NCBI GenBank assembly: GCA_009103225.1 | Contig: RHPI01002368.1 | Span: forward strand, 177,400 to 241,399 | DNA length: 64,000 nt | Direction of reading: 5' to 3' | From: Chlorokybus atmophyticus | Taxonomy: Eukaryota; Streptophyta; Chlorokybophyceae; Chlorokybales; Chlorokybaceae | Part shown: positions 60,151 to 64,000 of the stretch, piece after piece | Layout of the letters: each line of letters begins with the position of its first letter | Position numbering within the stretch: the stretch's first letter is position 1 | Program-made: the position numbers and the translations under genes | Notes under the pieces: model-generated | Databases searched by the model: none | The model's input: the letters and a program-made list of their open reading frames with translations, nothing else | What the model was told of the DNA's origin: nothing

Positions 60151-61135
60151 CTTGCCGCTGATGGGAAACAAATCCAAATTACTAGAGATCTAAGCGCTTG
60201 CTGTTGCCGCCACTCCACGCGCTTGCTCTCGCATGCAGTAATCCGCCGCCGCGTTGCCTGCGCTCCACCAATTGCAAGTGTCTAACACTTTGCCGCTCAA
60301 GCTGCTTGCATGAAGGTATTTATACACGAGGCTTTCAAAATTGGTATTGGCCTCGTCACTGTGCGTACCATGCAGGTACTTCCGCAGGAATACGGTGGCA
60401 GCAGTACACGTGCATGTTGCCATCACTGTGCTGCATGCAAGCGCTCATGCACTTGAGTGTTGGTACGCCTTAAGTTGTCATACATTGGAAGGCTGGTGGG
60501 ATTACCTCATCAGAACGGTACCACAAGCCTCGTCTCTGTAGGTACGATTGCTCGTACCAACTCCAATACGGAGCAGTACAGGCTTGCTCATCTCAGCACC
60601 TGTCACCTTGAAGTGCTGAGTTATAAGGCCCTGAGACTGTCAGGTTGCGACCACGCAATGGGTTAATTGCTATTGCGCGCACAAGGTTACCAGGATTAGT
60701 TTATCATGGCGTAGCATGGAGACTATCCCAATAAGCCGTACATTTTACGAAAAATCTTTACTTTTCCTTTCTTAGTATCGCTTCGGTGGTATCATCGCCC
60801 ATAGTCGAAGAACACGCCACGTGTGCCTGACCCGCGGCGCCTGTTCCATCGACGGCGCCGCATTATGTGGCGTTTGCGGGTATATCAACGGCAACATAAA
60901 CACTACATAGAACGGTGCAATCAATGTACCCATGCTCACCGCAAGCGCCCAGCCGCTGGATCCGACGGGCTCGTAGCGCTTCTCATAACGCGCGGTTGTT
61001 AGATCGAACGCTCACCGCGCGTCGTAAACGCGTTGCGTAGCCTTGTGCGTAGCGTTGTTAATGAATTGCGGTGCGCCGTGTCTTGTCATTGGTGAGTGGT
61101 GGCGTAACTTAATAAATAGATTACCGCGGACTAGA
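60151..61135. other. Upstream region of BAHD gene, no gene seen
   Basis: No domain is recognised in the short frames. Composition becomes repeat-like after about 60700. Confidence 0.45.
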
Positions 61136-61270
61136 AGTTGTTGCATAATTAAGGGGCTTTCCCATGCCTCCCCCCTAAATCCAACGGGATATCCTTGCGC
61201 CACGCCACGCCACGCGTAACACTGCATTGTAGTTGGTAAACGCATTTGGGCATTAAGCGGCCTTAAACAA
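61136..61270. repeat. Dispersed repeat, related to 62170-62285
   Basis: Words AAGGGGCTTTCCCATGCCTC, CCTTGCGC, ACGCCACGCG and AAACGCATT occur in the same order as in the 62170-62285 copy. A weaker relative may lie at 62815-62925. Confidence 0.5.
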
Positions 61271-61339
61271 TAGGTATGCGCGAAAAGTCGTTGCATACCG
61301 TAATGGTATTAACTACTCGTCATGAAGGATTATCCTACC

Positions 61340-61480
61340 AGGGTATGGGACATGCTTGAATGGCATGCGGCTCCTCCTATGGCAGCGACTTTTGCTGCCA
61401 TAGCATAGTGGTTAAAACGCCGATGCTTTCCACAATGGTAACGAGGCTGAGCGACACAGCTTTGAATCCCATGGGGGATA
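61340..61480 (+). mobile_element. SINE-like element, copy 1
   Basis: The segment contains TAGCATAGTGGTTAAAACGC, which looks like a tRNA A box, and about 50 bp later CAGCTTTGAATCCCA, which resembles a degenerate B box. A perfect 10-bp hairpin (61377-61403) sits at its start. The left part is repeated at 61795-61880. A tRNA-derived SINE is inferred; no poly-A or target duplication is confirmed. Confidence 0.45.
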
Positions 61481-61794
61481 AAATTGTTAATTGTTGTGAA
61501 ATTGATTAAAGGCAAATAATTGCAAATTAATGACTAAAAGCGCCGCGCGAGCTCACCAACCTCTTGAAGCGGCGGTAATTTATTACCTACGACCGTCTGA
61601 GCGGTTGCAAGCTTGCTCAAAGATTGGATGTCGGCGCGCAGTGACGAGGTTTCAACCGTATGAAGACGGGGACGTCGGTCAGGCGACATGCACGTTGCGG
61701 GTAGGTCGCGACGAGCTCGTTAGGTGACATGGGTAAGTCGCCGTGTTTGGTTCATGCACGGCGATCTCCGCTGGTATTGAGTTGGGAGGAATGT

Positions 61795-61880
61795 CATACC
61801 ATGGTATGGGACATGGTTAAATGGCATGTGGCTCCTCCCATAGCAGCGGCTTTTGCTGCCGTAGCCTGGTTAAGGCGCCA
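61795..61880 (+). mobile_element. SINE-like element, copy 2 (left part)
   Basis: It shares GTATGGGACATG, AATGGCATG, GGCTCCTCC, GCAGC and CTTTTGCTGCC with 61345-61410, followed by TAGCCTGGTTAAGGCGCC where copy 1 has its A-box-like segment. The B-box half is not seen. Confidence 0.45.
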
Positions 61881-62169
61881 ATGTTCACATTATTAAACCT
61901 TCAATTTGTTTTTGTCACAAGCCCCATCAGCCCCCCATCCGCCCGCAAACACTATGCATGCTTCGTCACTATTGCGGCAAACGCCGCTTCAAATGTACAG
62001 TTTAATATACTTTGTATCGTTTCATAATAAAATGTAAAGGGATATAGATCGTTATCATGCTAAAACCCTAACGGCGAGTTTGTCAAATCTCGCCGCCACT
62101 GCTTGGCAATTGGTTTCTGTTTTCGTCTCTTCCCCTTTGCAAATTATTTCAATGACAAGTAGTTCATAC

Positions 62170-62285
62170 CATTACGGTAATCAAGGGGCTTTTCCAAGCC
62201 TCGCCCCTTGATCTAATGCCGTTTCCTTGCGCACACGCCACGCGCGGCACAGCATTGACGTCATCAAACGCATTAGAGTTGAGCA
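62170..62285. repeat. Dispersed repeat, second copy
   Basis: See 61136-61270. The two copies share block order but differ by many substitutions. Confidence 0.5.
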
Positions 62286-63299
62286 ACGTATGATAATCAA
62301 AAACCGGTGCTGATGACCGGCGCGCAATCAAATTCGGTCAAACGGCCAATGCAAATAGCAGGCCACCCGAGCCACCGTGCTCGTTAGCGACGTGGCTTGC
62401 GGTGAGCATCACATTGGTTACCGCTAACCAGCAGTGATAATGGCATGTGTTTATGCTCAACGCAAGTTGTCCAGCCCGTTTTTTCGACGCTCCAAAGCGC
62501 TTCTCGCGTTGCGTGAATCGCGATTGGACGGTCAATGTGAATTGTGGAGGAGGAGGAGAGGGCGGGAAGTGCACGTGGAGGGCGAGAAAGAGAACCGTCC
62601 CGCGTCGAGCAAATAACGAGTCATCAGTCACAATCGCTGACTGTCGTGACTGGTGTGACATGCGCGATACGCGACTTGTAACCCGCGACGCGCGACACTA
62701 ATTCTTGCATTACGTGAGTTGCAATCGTACGCTTGTTGCGCGGCGTTAATCGCGCGTCGTGATTCGCAACAGTGACGCGTTCTTATCAATAGATGATATC
62801 GGTGACTAAAAGTCGCTGCAAGAATAAGGCACCTATATGCACGAGGCATGGGACTTCCCTTGCCTCGCGCATATATCTCACGGTAGACTGTGCCACGCCT
62901 TGTCACACAATGCATGTTAGCCGTCGATGGTAGTTAGCCCCGGTAATAATGAGACCCGCGAAAAACTGAAAATTCAAGCCAAACGGCCTGAATGCTTATT
63001 GATGTTGGCCAAAATCGGTTGATTCACGTGCTATATGGATAAACTTCAACGATCAAGCGTGAAGTATGTCCCATCCTTGCCGAAATGAATTACAACATTC
63101 ACCCACTCGTGAACTAAATGTTCATTGCCGTTAGCGCGTGCAGTCAACAAATTGCACATTCATGGCGTATGCCGTTAATGTGCACTTTTTGCCATGAATG
63201 CTTACATCATTGCTAAACGACGGGAGGCATGTCACATGACAACCTTGAACGGCTGCTAATTCCTAACGAGTGCCCATGAATAATCAAGGGCAACATTGC

Positions 63300-63610
63300 C
63301 GCCAAGGCAAATTGCACGTTTAGGCCAGTCTCTGGCCTAAGTGGTTGGGCCTGGTCTAGCGGCAATGGTGGCCGGGTGCAGCCCGGCCGGCGCACCAGGC
63401 CAAGCGCTTAGCCTGGTCGTGTTAGCCTGGTGGCGTGTAGGCGTCACGGCAACGTGGCCTTGCCACGCAAAGTAGGCCACGCCAGCCTGTCTGGCATGCG
63501 TGGCCTGACCGCCGGACCACCGGCTGCTTTGACGGCGCTTGGCCTGGCCTGCTGCAGGTCTGGACTCCAGCTGGCCGCTTTGCTGGCGGAGACAAACCTT
63601 TGTCTCCGTT
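63300..63610. repeat. Hairpin-dense GGCC-rich region
   Basis: Several perfect small hairpins lie close together: TTAGGCCAG-TCT-CTGGCCTAA (about 63320-63340), GGCCGGG...CCCGGCC (about 63371-63389) and GGAGACAAA-CC-TTTGTCTCC (about 63588-63607). GGCCT/GGCCA words are frequent. No gene is seen. Confidence 0.6.
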
Positions 63611-63702
63611 CACGACACGAGGCTGAGGGTGAGGGCTTGAGAGGACGAAGTTAAGGGGGAAGTGGGAGAGCGAGCTTGCTGGAGGCAGGGTGGTGCTGCG
63701 CA

Positions 63703-63706
63703 GCTC

Positions 63707-63776
<70 letters not shown>
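63703..63776. repeat. (CT)n microsatellite
   Basis: Nearly pure CT for about 70 bp. It creates a long Arg-Glu frame on the minus strand that is not a gene. Confidence 0.97.
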
Positions 63777-63778
<2 letters not shown>

Positions 63779-64000
63779 CACTCCTCGTGCTCCACTAGAC
63801 CAGCACTCCCTTCATCACTCTTTCTAAGTGTGTGAGATGCTCTCACAAAGGCAGCCACACACTGTCACTAAAGCGTTTCATACACACACATTGGCATTCG
63901 CATGCTGTGTACGCACGCGCTACAGCCTCTGCACGTTTTGCCTTGCTGTGCTTGCATCAACTGCTGATTGCTGCTACTGCCCATTGGCCTAGCGTTGCCT

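Overview
The window is nuclear DNA from a eukaryote, most likely a flagellated green alga on the streptophyte (land-plant) side. It carries intron-rich genes with GT-AG and a few GC-AG introns. Gene content supports the placement: a plastid GapB-type GAPDH with the CP12-like redox tail, a plastid stromal processing peptidase, a plant-type ferric reduction oxidase, a plant-specific A_thal_3526 (TIGR01589) domain protein, BAHD acyltransferases, a plant peroxisomal-type citrate synthase ending in AKL, and an IQ-motif protein that resembles conserved ciliary proteins. An early-branching streptophyte such as Mesostigma would fit, but the species name is inference.

Layout. 1.3-4.6 kb (+): GAPB, damaged by an assembly join at base 2348. 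4.6-12.9 kb: no confident gene; it holds a degenerate tandem repeat, a dispersed repeat, a reverse-transcriptase remnant and clusters of short palindromes. 12.9-13.8 kb (+): A_thal_3526 protein. 17.6-14.7 kb (-): COM1/CtIP/Sae2 DNA-end-resection factor. 17.6-23.9 kb: intergenic, with an AT-rich microsatellite tract and a second copy of the dispersed repeat. 23.9-27.2 kb (+): ferric reductase. 32.5-27.7 kb (-): IQ-motif protein, head to head with the 19-exon SPP gene at 33.0-42.5 kb (+). 43.6-46.6 kb (+): BAHD pseudogene; 47.2-47.7 kb (+): a further truncated BAHD relic. 49.9-51.0 kb: possible exons of an unrecognised gene. 55.1-51.8 kb (-): peroxisomal citrate synthase. 60.2-57.3 kb (-): intact BAHD gene, convergent with the pseudogene copy. 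61-63.9 kb: repeat-rich, including SINE-like elements.

The genes are not an operon. They cover separate jobs: Calvin cycle (GAPB), plastid protein import (SPP), iron uptake (FRO), peroxisomal acetyl-CoA use (citrate synthase), specialised acyl transfer (BAHD), meiotic or DNA repair (COM1) and probably cilia (IQ protein). Exon models were built by hand from splice sites, reading phase and family similarity. For seven of the eight genes the coding length adds up to whole codons. GAPB cannot be tested this way because a segment is missing.

The observations most worth checking are: (1) an intron of SPP that looks newly made by a 135-bp tandem duplication of an AGGT-containing segment; (2) strong enrichment of the palindrome GATATC (often CGATATCG) in the exons, but not introns, of two adjacent genes; (3) a BAHD family in three states of decay, with a (CT)n tract occupying part of an exon; (4) many perfect short hairpins with tiny loops; (5) a lost exon segment in GAPB.
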